Positions 1 through 7,456 are shown, counted from the stretch's first letter. The stretch is DNA of 19,612 nucleotides from Roseicyclus sp041163945 (GCA_041163945.1 JBEAQJ010000010.1:1-19612), one strand, 5' to 3'. Notes: generated from the sequence alone by a model not told the origin. Made by a program: numbers and translations.

Positions 1-2
1 TG

Positions 3-710
3 GATGCGCTGGCAGCCGGTGCCGCCCGGCTGGAGCTGATGCAGATCGACGGCATTCATAGGCTAAGCTACCGCGACGGTGCGCGCTTCGCGGCCCATGA
101 TCATGACGACGGGGGCCCAGATGGGGCCGCGCATGACGACCATGACCATGATCATGATCATGACCATGATCATGACCGCGACCATGACCATTCTGGCATC
201 GATCCCCATGCCTGGCTTGACCCGGTGAACGCCGCGCGTTGGCTGGGCGGGATCGCGGCCGAATTGGCGCGGCTCGACCCCGAAAACGCCGCCATCTATG
301 CGGCCAACGCGCAAGCCGCGCAGGCGGAACTGGCCACGCTTCAGGCCGATATCGCGGCGCGCATGGCAAAGCTTTCGGGTGATTTCGTCGTGTTCCATGA
401 CGCTTACCACTATTTTGAAGCGCGTTTTGACATCGAGGCGGCCGGTGCGATCAGCCTGTCGGATGCCTCGGACCCCGGCCCGGCGCGGGTGGCGGAAATC
501 CGCGATCTCGTGGCTGAAACGGGCATTCAATGCGTCTTCGTCGAGCCGCAATTCAACCGCGGCATCGTCGATGCGGTGTTCGAAGGAACCGGTGTGCGCA
601 TCGGTGTGATCGACCCCATCGGCGCCAATTTGGCACCAGGGCCGGGCTTGTACCCGGCCTTGTTGGACGCGATGGCACAATCTTTTGAAAGCTGTCTCAG
701 CCCGGGCTGA
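3..710 (+). CDS. znuA: Zinc ABC transporter substrate-binding protein ZnuA, 3' part
   Basis: This is the C-terminal 235 residues of a periplasmic zinc-binding protein that delivers Zn2+ to a ZnuBC-type ABC importer. The reading frame is open from base 3, so the true start lies left of the window; the internal ATG at 39 is not the start. Support comes from the His/Asp-rich loop encoded at about 132-190, the DPHAWLDP motif right after it, the HDAYHYFE segment carrying a conserved metal-ligand type His, and the EPQF and DPIGAN segments typical of the family. The charged loop separates ZnuA from manganese-specific relatives. Partner genes znuB, znuC and zur are not in view and may lie to the left. 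The gene converges on the hybrid kinase with 29 bases between stops. The family is secure; zinc specificity is inferred from the loop. Confidence 0.9.
   Translation, partial: DALAAGAARLELMQIDGIHRLSYRDGARFAAHDHDDGGPDGAAHDDHDHDHDHDHDHDRDHDHSGIDPHAWLDPVNAARWLGGIAAELARLDPENAAIYAANAQAAQAELATLQADIAARMAKLSGDFVVFHDAYHYFEARFDIEAAGAISLSDASDPGPARVAEIRDLVAETGIQCVFVEPQFNRGIVDAVFEGTGVRIGVIDPIGANLAPGPGLYPALLDAMAQSFESCLSPG
132..190 (+). repeat. Hexamer tandem repeat (catgac/catgat) encoding the His-Asp loop of ZnuA
   Basis: Near-perfect tandem copies of a six-base unit, catgac or catgat, broken by single gac and cgcgac variants. They lie in frame inside znuA and encode alternating His and Asp. The repeat explains the metal-binding loop and could vary in length between strains by slippage without breaking the frame. 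Confidence 0.8.
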
Positions 711-739
711 CGCAACGGGGCCGGGCGGCTGTCGCGCGA

Positions 740-3376
740 TCAGATCGGCGCGCCGTGTGTTTGGGTTTCCTGTTCCAGGCTGGCCACCGCCTGTTCGGCC
801 TGGCCGGCCGCTTCGGTCAATTGCGTCGTCATCAACGCCAGCGTCGCGCGGTCGTCTGTGCCATGCGCGGCCTGTTCCAGATCGCGCAAGGCCCGACCCA
901 GATCATGCAGCCCCGACATCATGGCAGCCCCCGCGGCGCGATGCGCGGTTTCCGCACACAAGGCACGATCGACGGTGGCCTGTGCGGCCGCCTGATGGGC
1001 CAGGGCGACCGTGTCGCGCAGCAATTCAAGCCCCAAGGATGGGCCGCACATCTCCAGCGTGGCGCGCAGGGCTGCGACCGTGTCCGAGGATTTGAGCGCC
1101 GGCATCGCATCGGCCGCGACGGGCAGGGGCGGGGCGGTGTCGCGCGCCAGGCAGCTTTCCAGTTCCGACAGGCCAAAGGGTTTGAACAAGACACCGTCCA
1201 TTTCGGGCGGGTTGCCGTCGGCCGAACCGATCAGATCGACCCGCGCCGTGATGCCGATGATGCGCGCCTCGCGCGACAGACCCTCGAGACGGATCCGGCG
1301 CACCGCTTCGATCCCGGTCATGATCGGCATGTGGAAATCCATCAAGATCAAATCATAGGCCGTCGTGGCGGCCAAGGCGATCGCATCGGCCCCGCAATAG
1401 GCCGTATCGACCCGGTAGCCCAGTTCGCCCAGCATGCGCCCCACCAGCTTGCAATTCATCTCGGCGTCATCGACGACCAGCGCGATGGCGCCCTCATGCG
1501 CGCGGTAGGACAAGGCGCGGTCTTGCACCCGGGCGGTCAACGCGGGGGCCGAACCGTCGGCACGGGTCAAGGCAAGACGGATGGTGACATGAAACCCTTG
1601 GCCGCGATCGGAGCGCACGGAAATATCGCCTTGCATCAGCTCGACGGCTTGCTTGACGATCGACAGACCCAGGCCGAAGCCCGCCCGTTCGGTTCGTTCG
1701 TCCGACAGCAGATCATGATTGAAGGGTTCAAAGATGCGGTCGATCTTGTCGGCCGGGATGCCGGGGCCATCGTCGATCACCTCGGCGCGCAGAAGAACCG
1801 GCCCCTGCGGATCGGTGGCGGTGAAATTCAGCCGCACCGTGACCGATCCGCCGCGGGCGTATTTCGTGGCGTTCCCGACCAGATTGCCCAAGGCCCGTTT
1901 GAACGCACGTGGCCGACCGACCACATGGGCCCCCACCGCGTCGCCCGTGACCTGCAGAACCAGCTGCGTTCCGTCGGCCTGACCGATCAGCTGCATTTCT
2001 TCGATCAAGTCGCCGGCGATGGCCGTGGGATCGAAGGGAACCGGGGTTTCGTTTTCATGGGTGGCACGGATCGCATCCAGCGCATTGTCGGTTTGTTGCA
2101 GCGCATGCGCGCAGCTTTGCAGCGCCACGTCGACCAATGACTTGGATTCCTTTGTCAGCCGCTTGCGCGACAGCAGATCCAGCGCCGCACGCACGCCATG
2201 CAGCGGGGTGCGCAATTCATGGCTCATGGTGGCCAGAAACCGGCGCTGCGCATTGGCGTAGCGGCGGGCTTCGTCGGCGGCCAGCTGCAGGCGCCGCTCG
2301 AATTCGACCTGATCCGAAATGTCCTGCACGAAGACCAGAACCAGACGCTGCGCGGCATCAAGCTGGGTCACGCGCACCAGCACCGCGGCGCGGAACATTT
2401 CGCCCGAGGCGCGCTGGGCGTTGACCTGAAGCGGGCCGATGGTGGCGTCGCTGGCGTCTTGGGTTTCTTGGATGAACTGCAAGAACAGGTGATAATCGGC
2501 CAGCCGTTCGGGCGGGATCAGGGTTTCATCCAAGGTATGGCCCTGAAGCGCGGCGGCCGTGTGCCCAAAGACAACGCTTGCCGCGGGGTTGGTCAGCAAG
2601 ATGCGCCCGTCCACATCGCAGATCAGCATCGCCGTGACCGAGGATTCGAACGCCGCCTTGGCCAAGGCGGTGCTGCGTTCCAGCCGCGTTTCGGCCGCCG
2701 CATGGCTGCGGCCCAGGCGCACCGACAAGATCACCGATACGATCGTCAACCCGATCAAGGTGATGCTGGCACCATAGAGTGCGGCCAGCAATTTGCGATC
2801 TTGCAGCCGGGCCGCTTCGGCGCGGGCCATCATGATCTGCAGCACATCGGCCGACAGGCGCCGCACCAGCGGTTCCAGGGCCGTGACCTCTTTGGCCAGC
2901 TGGGCCGTGATGGCCGGCCAATCGGTTCTGGGCAGGGCGGGGTTCAGCTGTGCCGCCCATTCGGCGCGCACCGCAGACAGGGTGGCGATCTCGGACTGGA
3001 AGCCGGGCGCGAGGCCACCGGCTTGCAGTGTTTCGATCAAGGCGGTCACACGGGCATCGAACACATCGAACCCGCGGCGGATGTTTTGCAAGGTGGATTG
3101 CGGCGCCAGATCAGCATCGCGCGCGAAAAGCTCGGATACGACATGGGCTTCGATGTTCAGATCGCGGTAGTCGGCTTCGAACTGAACGATGTTCCAGACG
3201 TTGTTGTCGCTGCCCGCGGCCCAGTTTTCATCGATCTTCTTGTGCAGCTTTGAAGCGGCTGCCAGCAAGGCGATGGTAAAGACCACCAAAAGGGCGATCA
3301 ACACACGCGCGGCAAGCGATCGCTTGGGCGGCGCCAAGATCCCATCGATCTGGTCAACCGGGTCGGGCAGGGTCAT
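740..3376 (-). CDS. Membrane-bound hybrid histidine kinase with receiver and HPt domains
   Basis: An 878-residue inner-membrane sensor kinase of the tripartite BarA/TorS-like layout. A first membrane segment (about 22-42) and a second (about 198-220) flank a mostly helical periplasmic sensor of about 150 residues. A PAS-like domain (about 237-355) follows, then HisKA with SHELRTP and phospho-acceptor His386. The HATPase has N-box Asn502, DDGPGIP at 536-542 and GFGLGLS at 566-572. The receiver has acidic pair Asp636/Asp637, phospho-acceptor Asp680 and Lys732. A C-terminal HPt-like domain carries His812 in AHRAAGAAMMSGL. All relay residues are intact. The start follows a purine-rich ggggggcac ribosome site. 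It is divergent from a LuxR-type regulator, its likely relay target. The signal sensed is unknown. Confidence 0.93.
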   Translation of the reverse strand: MTLPDPVDQIDGILAPPKRSLAARVLIALLVVFTIALLAAASKLHKKIDENWAAGSDNNVWNIVQFEADYRDLNIEAHVVSELFARDADLAPQSTLQNIRRGFDVFDARVTALIETLQAGGLAPGFQSEIATLSAVRAEWAAQLNPALPRTDWPAITAQLAKEVTALEPLVRRLSADVLQIMMARAEAARLQDRKLLAALYGASITLIGLTIVSVILSVRLGRSHAAAETRLERSTALAKAAFESSVTAMLICDVDGRILLTNPAASVVFGHTAAALQGHTLDETLIPPERLADYHLFLQFIQETQDASDATIGPLQVNAQRASGEMFRAAVLVRVTQLDAAQRLVLVFVQDISDQVEFERRLQLAADEARRYANAQRRFLATMSHELRTPLHGVRAALDLLSRKRLTKESKSLVDVALQSCAHALQQTDNALDAIRATHENETPVPFDPTAIAGDLIEEMQLIGQADGTQLVLQVTGDAVGAHVVGRPRAFKRALGNLVGNATKYARGGSVTVRLNFTATDPQGPVLLRAEVIDDGPGIPADKIDRIFEPFNHDLLSDERTERAGFGLGLSIVKQAVELMQGDISVRSDRGQGFHVTIRLALTRADGSAPALTARVQDRALSYRAHEGAIALVVDDAEMNCKLVGRMLGELGYRVDTAYCGADAIALAATTAYDLILMDFHMPIMTGIEAVRRIRLEGLSREARIIGITARVDLIGSADGNPPEMDGVLFKPFGLSELESCLARDTAPPLPVAADAMPALKSSDTVAALRATLEMCGPSLGLELLRDTVALAHQAAAQATVDRALCAETAHRAAGAAMMSGLHDLGRALRDLEQAAHGTDDRATLALMTTQLTEAAGQAEQAVASLEQETQTHGAPI

Positions 3377-3558
3377 GGCACCGTGCCCCCCGATGGCCGA
3401 TGGGCGTGACGGACCGGCCGCAGGCCACAGACGGGCATGGCAACCCCGATCTTATCGATCGTTACCGCGCGCAGATCGCTGTCTGTCTGCAAGGCAATCC
3501 GCCCACAGAAGGCGCGAAAAACAGGGTGTGTCTGGGTCCACGACTGATGCATCGCCAA
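3373..3558 (-). CDS. Possible 61-residue leader ORF coupled to the hybrid kinase
   Basis: A short frame whose TGA overlaps the kinase ATG in an ATGA junction, the arrangement seen in translationally coupled genes. It would start at a TTG (3558) or an ATG (3552). An in-frame TAG lies just upstream, so it cannot be longer. Against it: there is no convincing ribosome site, the product resembles no family I recognise, and its codon use is only moderately gene-like. It lies inside the roughly 275-base leader expected from the candidate promoter at 3658-3686. It may be a leader peptide or simply chance. Confidence 0.22.
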   Translation of the reverse strand: MAMHQSWTQTHPVFRAFCGRIALQTDSDLRAVTIDKIGVAMPVCGLRPVRHAHRPSGGTVP

Positions 3559-3645
3559 GGTCTACGCGTCACAAATGAACCGCCCCAAAGGCCGGAAACC
3601 CACCCTTTTGCAACATATCCCAAGCGCCTCCGCACATTAATACTG

Positions 3646-3660
3646 TCTATAGTTTATAGA
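3646..3660. promoter_or_regulatory. 15-base inverted repeat, candidate operator
   Basis: TCTATA-GTT-TATAGA is a perfect 6+3+6 inverted repeat in an AT-rich island (about 3600-3740) between the divergent kinase and regulator genes. It overlaps the -10 and start region of the minus-strand promoter candidate, so a protein bound here could control the kinase gene. The partner could be the LuxR-type regulator at 3806, but that is inference. Confidence 0.45.
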
Positions 3661-3686
3661 ATATCTTTTGAGAACAATCCTTGCAA
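3658..3686 (-). promoter_or_regulatory. Candidate sigma-70-type promoter for the hybrid kinase
   Basis: Read on the minus strand, TTGCAA (3686-3681) is followed by a 17-base spacer and TATTCT (3663-3658). The spacing is ideal and the -10 is a good match. Transcription would begin near 3650, leaving a long leader before the kinase start at 3376. No equally good plus-strand promoter was found for the regulator. Confidence 0.4.
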
Positions 3687-3805
3687 AATCAAGACAATTT
3701 AGACACGAATGTTATCTGGATAGTTTGCAGCGATTGCTCTTACTCCCTAAAAGCGGCAGCAACAGGGAAGGATGCAGTCCAGTGGAAAAAGGTCGCGCAG
3801 AAGAC

Positions 3806-4420
3806 ATGCGGGTTCTGATTGCCGATGATCACGCCCTGTTGGCGCAAGCAGTCGCTCATGCGCTGCGGGAAGAGGCCGGGTTCGACGTGGCAGTGACCAC
3901 ATCGCGCCAAGGCGCGGTCGATGAGCTTGAGAAAGCGAATTACGATGTGGTGCTGCTCGATCTTCGGATGCCGGGCATGCATGGCCTGTCCAGTGTCGCG
4001 GAAGTGGTCAAGCGCGCCGGCGAGGGCCAGGTGGTGTTGTTCACCGGGCAGCTGGATCGTCAGTTTCTCGACGATTCCATCAAGCTGGGGCTGAGCGGCT
4101 ACATTCCCAAGACCATGCCGCTGAAATCCCTGCAAAGCGCGCTGCAACTGATCCGCAGTGGCCAAACCTTTATCCCGCATGTGGAGATGCCGGTCGAATC
4201 CGGCCCGCCCAGCGCCCCCGTCAAGCGCGAGCCGATTTCAGATCGGGAAATCCACGTTCTGCGGCTGGCCGCCGACGGCGACACCAACAAGGAAATCGCC
4301 CGCGCGCTGGCCATCACCGAAACGCAGGTCAAGATGATCATGCGCAACATTTGCACCAAGCTGGGTGCCCGCAACCGCGCGCATGCGTGCATCATTGCCC
4401 GTGAACGGATGATGATCTGA
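3806..4420 (+). CDS. NarL/FixJ-family response regulator with LuxR-type HTH
   Basis: A 204-residue DNA-binding response regulator. The N-terminal receiver begins MRVLIADDH, with acidic pair Asp7/Asp8, phospho-acceptor Asp52 in LLDLRMPGMHG, Thr80 and Lys102, all in the expected places. The C-terminal LuxR-type helix-turn-helix (about 143-200) contains LSDRE-like SDREIHVLRL, then NKEIARAL and the recognition helix around TETQVKMIMRNICTKL. I chose the ATG at 3806 because the receiver begins there. A GTG at 3782, about ten bases after gggaagga, would add eight residues and cannot be excluded; longer extensions look non-coding. It is divergent from the hybrid kinase, whose HPt domain is the natural phosphate donor. 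Target genes are unknown. Confidence 0.92.
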   Translation: MRVLIADDHALLAQAVAHALREEAGFDVAVTTSRQGAVDELEKANYDVVLLDLRMPGMHGLSSVAEVVKRAGEGQVVLFTGQLDRQFLDDSIKLGLSGYIPKTMPLKSLQSALQLIRSGQTFIPHVEMPVESGPPSAPVKREPISDREIHVLRLAADGDTNKEIARALAITETQVKMIMRNICTKLGARNRAHACIIARERMMI

Positions 4421-4482
4421 CGGGGTGGCGCCCGCGACCGGTTCTTGGCCCGGTCTGAAACGCGGCGGCGCCGCCGGCGGCC

Positions 4483-4848
4483 TTACGATGGTGTGGCGCC
4501 GGGCTGCCAGACGGTGATGAACGTCACCAGATTGGCCAGCGGCCAATCATGGACGGGCGCTGCATCTGCGCCCGCCTGGGCCAGCTTGCAGGCCTTGGGC
4601 CAATCATCGGCAAAGTTCTGTTCCAGCTCTTGCGCCACGGCCGCGGCGATGGCCTTGGTTGATTTGCCGCCCACGCCACGGGTGTGGGCCAGGTCGAACC
4701 AGGCTTGTCTGGGGTCTTCCAGGATGCGCTTGATCGAATAGTCGTAAAAGAATTCCGAGCGCAGCACGCTGGGCCTCAGGTCTTGTTCCGACGCCGTGTC
4801 GTGCAACGCATTGCGAAGGTTGAGATCAAGCTTTGTCGCTGTGCTCAT
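4483..4848 (-). CDS. Hypothetical protein, 121 residues
   Basis: I do not recognise this family. The ATG at 4848 is chosen because a ggggaa ribosome site sits seven bases upstream and the frame before it looks non-coding. The predicted protein is soluble, with no signal peptide or membrane segment. It has a helical N-terminal half containing an aromatic-rich stretch (SEFFYDYSIKRILEDP, about 31-46), then GVGGKSTKAI, followed by a helix rich in Ala, Gln and Glu, then a tryptophan-containing C-terminus. GKST resembles part of a nucleotide-binding loop, but the full Walker A pattern is absent, so no such function is claimed. It converges on the LuxR-type regulator and lies downstream of the receiver-like gene on the same strand, 211 bases away. 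Confidence 0.7.
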   Translation of the reverse strand: MSTATKLDLNLRNALHDTASEQDLRPSVLRSEFFYDYSIKRILEDPRQAWFDLAHTRGVGGKSTKAIAAAVAQELEQNFADDWPKACKLAQAGADAAPVHDWPLANLVTFITVWQPGATPS

Positions 4849-5059
4849 CGCATGTTCCCCAAACTGCCTGCGGCGATTGCGGCCAAAGGCCGGGTCGCCG
4901 CCGTGTCTGCCTTGGCACGAAAGCGTAGAAACGCGGGGGTGCATCCGCAAAATATCCTAAGTGAAAACAAGCGGTCCTTACGCTGCGCGGCGATCCGGTT
5001 GAGCGATTGCCGGAACGCTCGTGCGGTTTTTCGTGCACTTGTGTGCGGGGGCGCTGCGC

Positions 5060-5614
5060 TTAGCCCAACTGCGCGCGGCGCAGGGCCTGTGTGTTGTTGG
5101 TCAACGCGGCACTCAGGCAAAGGGCAAGCTCGGCCCGCGTTGCCGGCAAGCGCAGGCTGGCGTCCGCGATGGCGGCATGATCGCACGACATGTTGTGGTG
5201 GGCAAACATCCGCGAAGCGACAATGATCACGCGGCCCGGGATTTTCTGGCGATGCGCACCCAGCCGATCCAACGTGGTGTTCAGCGATATGCCATGATCC
5301 AGGCTGACCAAGGTCATCCAATCATCCGGCGATGGCCCTGCGATGTCTTCCGCATCATGTAGCGTGTCGCACAGACGCACCCCGCGCGTGTGCCGGTCGA
5401 GCCAACCGATATGATCGTGCAGGGCGGAACTGGGTTCTGCGACAAGCAAGATCCGGCGCCGTGTGACGTTCACGCCCAGGATATGGGCGGCCGCTTCGCG
5501 TCGGGGGCGGGGGTCTTCGGGCCGCGGCGGCTGGTGCGCGCGCACCGGGCCGACCCCGTTCGCCCGGTTCAGGGCGGACAGGAAATTGCGCAGTGCTGCG
5601 GCATGAACCGACAT
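5060..5614 (-). CDS. Degenerate receiver-domain protein, 184 residues
   Basis: The C-terminal two thirds fits the fold order of a response-regulator receiver: RRILLVAE (about 53-60) as strand 1, LVSLDHGISL (102-111) as strand 3 with Asp106 where the phospho-acceptor belongs, VIIVASR (129-135) as strand 4, and ASLRLPATRAEL (152-163) as the strand-5/helix-5 segment. Key residues are altered: only one acidic residue (Glu60) replaces the usual acidic pair, the conserved Thr is Ala, and the conserved Lys before Pro is Leu. It is probably a pseudo-receiver that does not work by ordinary phosphorylation. The first 50 residues are basic and Pro/Arg-rich. Start: ATG at 5614 after gggg; a GTG at 5650 would add twelve residues. 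Its role is unknown; possibly protein-protein contact in signalling. Confidence 0.7.
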   Translation of the reverse strand: MSVHAAALRNFLSALNRANGVGPVRAHQPPRPEDPRPRREAAAHILGVNVTRRRILLVAEPSSALHDHIGWLDRHTRGVRLCDTLHDAEDIAGPSPDDWMTLVSLDHGISLNTTLDRLGAHRQKIPGRVIIVASRMFAHHNMSCDHAAIADASLRLPATRAELALCLSAALTNNTQALRRAQLG

Positions 5615-5780
5615 CGTCGCCCCGGTTTCACGATCCTTGATGCGGCGCACTGTGCGAAAACAAAAAGTGCCGATCCATGCATCTTAAGTCGATGCGTTCA
5701 CTTTGGATAATTGGGGGCTGCCGGCCTTTCGGGCCATGCCTTGGCGCTTGGCGTGAGGATGGTCGTGGGCCGGGCGGCTT

Positions 5781-5820
5781 GGTCGAAAATCCAAAGCGGG
5801 TGGGCAGGGGTTTTTCGACC
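5781..5820. repeat. Inverted repeat beside the tRNA-Thr 3' end
   Basis: GGTCGAAAA at 5781-5789 and TTTTCGACC at 5812-5820 form a perfect nine-base inverted repeat around a 22-base loop. It begins ten bases past the tRNA CCA end on the minus strand. It could act in tRNA 3' processing or termination, but it lacks the compact GC stem and T-run of a standard terminator. Confidence 0.4.
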
Positions 5821-5829
5821 GAAACAGGC

Positions 5830-5904
5830 TGGTGCCGCAGGGGAGGATTGAACTCCCGACCTCACCCTTACCAAGGGTGCGCTCTGCCACTGAGCTACTG
5901 CGGC
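5830..5904 (-). tRNA. tRNA-Thr (anticodon GGT)
   Basis: A complete cloverleaf reads on the minus strand: a seven-base acceptor stem GCCGCAG/CTGCGGC with every pair intact, D arm GCTC/GAGC, anticodon stem CACCC/GGGTG around loop TTGGTAA (anticodon GGT, threonine), T stem GGGAG/CTCCC around TTCAATC, discriminator A and an encoded CCA at 5832-5830. It decodes ACC and ACU codons. Confidence 0.97.
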
Positions 5905-5916
5905 GACGTGGGCGAC

Positions 5917-5945
5917 CCCATAAAAGCATCCGCGGGCCGCTGCAA
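5917..5945 (-). promoter_or_regulatory. Candidate promoter for tRNA-Thr
   Basis: On the minus strand, TTGCAG (5945-5940), a 17-base spacer and TATGGG (5922-5917) lie just upstream of the tRNA. Spacing and distance fit, but both boxes are only partial matches. Confidence 0.3.
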
Positions 5946-5988
5946 GCGCAATCTGGACGCCCCCGGCGCGGACGGGTAAACCCCCGCC

Positions 5989-6171
5989 ATGGCACGCAAC
6001 GACAGGCAGATATCGCAAGACAAGCCGCAACCGCCCAGTGCGCGCACCGCGCGGCTGAAAGCAGCGTTGAAGGCCAATCTGGCGCGGCGCAAGCAGCAGG
6101 CGCGCGCCCGTGCCGCAACCGTCGATGACGACACGCCGGGATCGACCGGCCAAGATGACAACGAGCAGTGA
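5989..6171 (+). CDS. Small basic hypothetical protein upstream of murA, 60 residues
   Basis: An Arg/Ala/Lys-rich protein whose middle (about 17-45) would form one strongly basic helix around ARTARLKAALKANLARRK, ending in an acidic tail. It stops 13 bases before the murA ATG and runs in the same direction, so it probably shares the murA transcript. There is no cysteine, signal peptide or membrane segment. The basic helix suggests contact with nucleic acid or ribosomes, but that is inference. Its ribosome site is weak, which lowers confidence. I recall similar short ORFs upstream of murA in related bacteria but cannot confirm this here. Confidence 0.6.
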   Translation: MARNDRQISQDKPQPPSARTARLKAALKANLARRKQQARARAATVDDDTPGSTGQDDNEQ

Positions 6172-6184
6172 AAGGTTAAACCGG

Positions 6185-7456
6185 ATGGACAGGATTGTGG
6201 TAAAGGGTGGCGGTGCGCTGTCAGGACAGATCCCCATCGCCGGGGCCAAGAACGCGTGCCTGACCCTGATGCCCGCCACGCTGTTGTCCGATGAGCCGCT
6301 GACGCTGACCAATGCGCCGCGTCTGAGCGACATCCGCACCATGACGACACTGCTGCAATCGCTGGGCGCCGAGGTGCAGGCGCTGAATGGCGGGCGGGTC
6401 TTGGCCTTGTCGTCGCATGGGTTGAACAATCACACCGCCGATTACGACATCGTGCGCAAGATGCGTGCCTCGATCCTGGTGCTGGGCCCGATGCTGGCGC
6501 GCGACGGGCATGCCGTTGTGTCGTTGCCCGGCGGCTGCGCCATCGGGGCGCGCCCCGTCGATCTGCACCTCAAGGTGCTGGAGGCGATGGGCGCCACGCT
6601 GGAACTGCGCGACGGCTATGTGCATGCCGAAGCCAGGGCCGGGCTCAAGGGGGCGGTGTTCACCTTTCCCATGGTGTCCGTGGGGGCGACGGAAAATGCC
6701 TTGATGGCCGCCACGCTGGCGCGCGGGACGACGGTGCTGGAAAACGCCGCCCGCGAACCCGAGATCGTGGATCTGGCCCAGTGCCTGCGCCGCATGGGCG
6801 CCCAGATCGAGGGTGAGGGCACGGCGACCCTGACCATTCAAGGCGTCGACCGGCTGACCGGCGCCACCCATCCGGTCGTCACCGACCGCATCGAATTGGG
6901 CACCTACATGCTGGCCCCCGCCATCGCGGGCGGCGCGGTCGAGCTTTTGGGCGGGCAGCTGTCGCTGGTGTCGGCCTTTGCCGAAAAACTGCAAGCTGCC
7001 GGCGTATCGGTCGAACAAACCGATGCCGGGATCCGGGTTGCGCGCGGGGCCGACCGCCTGCGCGCCGTGGATGTGCGCACCGAACCTTTCCCCGGCTTTC
7101 CCACCGATCTTCAGGCGCAGATGATGGCGTTGTTGTGTTGCGCCGATGGCGTGTCCGTTCTGGAAGAAACGATTTTCGAAAACCGCTTCATGCATGCGCC
7201 CGAACTGATGCGCATGGGCGCGCGCATCGACGTGCATGGCGGCACCGCGACGGTCACGGGTGTTGATCGGCTGAAAGGCGCGCCGGTGATGGCCACGGAC
7301 CTGCGCGCCTCGGTCAGCTTGATCCTGGCCGGTCTGGCCGCCGAAGGCGAAACCGTGGTCAACCGCGTCTACCATCTGGATCGCGGCTACGAGCGGGTCG
7401 AGGAAAAACTGGGCGCGGTCGGGGCCCGCATCGAACGGCTGCGCGGCGATGACTGA
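6185..7456 (+). CDS. murA: UDP-N-acetylglucosamine 1-carboxyvinyltransferase
   Basis: MurA transfers the enolpyruvyl group of phosphoenolpyruvate to UDP-N-acetylglucosamine in the cytoplasm, the first committed step of peptidoglycan synthesis. The 423 residues match the usual length. Lys22-Asn23 sit in GAKNACL. The catalytic loop LPGGCAIGARPVD carries Cys118, the residue attacked by fosfomycin, and Arg124. The second-domain motif FPGFPTDLQAQ places the catalytic Asp at 308. I chose the ATG at 6185, where MDRIVVKGG begins the conserved fold; gaaagg lies nine bases before it. The frame upstream of this point belongs to the small basic gene in another phase. The 3' end overlaps the DUF2948 gene by eight bases, suggesting coupling. 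Confidence 0.97.
   Translation: MDRIVVKGGGALSGQIPIAGAKNACLTLMPATLLSDEPLTLTNAPRLSDIRTMTTLLQSLGAEVQALNGGRVLALSSHGLNNHTADYDIVRKMRASILVLGPMLARDGHAVVSLPGGCAIGARPVDLHLKVLEAMGATLELRDGYVHAEARAGLKGAVFTFPMVSVGATENALMAATLARGTTVLENAAREPEIVDLAQCLRRMGAQIEGEGTATLTIQGVDRLTGATHPVVTDRIELGTYMLAPAIAGGAVELLGGQLSLVSAFAEKLQAAGVSVEQTDAGIRVARGADRLRAVDVRTEPFPGFPTDLQAQMMALLCCADGVSVLEETIFENRFMHAPELMRMGARIDVHGGTATVTGVDRLKGAPVMATDLRASVSLILAGLAAEGETVVNRVYHLDRGYERVEEKLGAVGARIERLRGDD

Noticed and set aside
132..190. Tandem repeat as a possible CRISPR array
   Set aside because: The units are six bases with no spacers and are coding; it is the ZnuA metal loop.
755..3253. Long plus-strand frames (461 and 351 residues) opposite the hybrid kinase
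   Set aside because: They are antisense to a gene with clear domains. High GC content suppresses stop codons, and the products are Arg/Gly/Gln/His-rich with no recognisable domain.
3400..3702. Plus-strand 100-residue frame in the divergent region
   Set aside because: It runs into the AT-rich control region, has no family resemblance and no convincing start signal.
4436..4455. GACCGG / CCGGTC inverted repeat after the LuxR-type regulator as a terminator
   Set aside because: The stem is only six pairs with an eight-base loop and no T-run; not enough to call.
5781..5904. tRNA-Thr with adjacent repeat as a mobile-element attachment site
   Set aside because: No integrase, no duplicated tRNA 3' end and no foreign gene cargo nearby.
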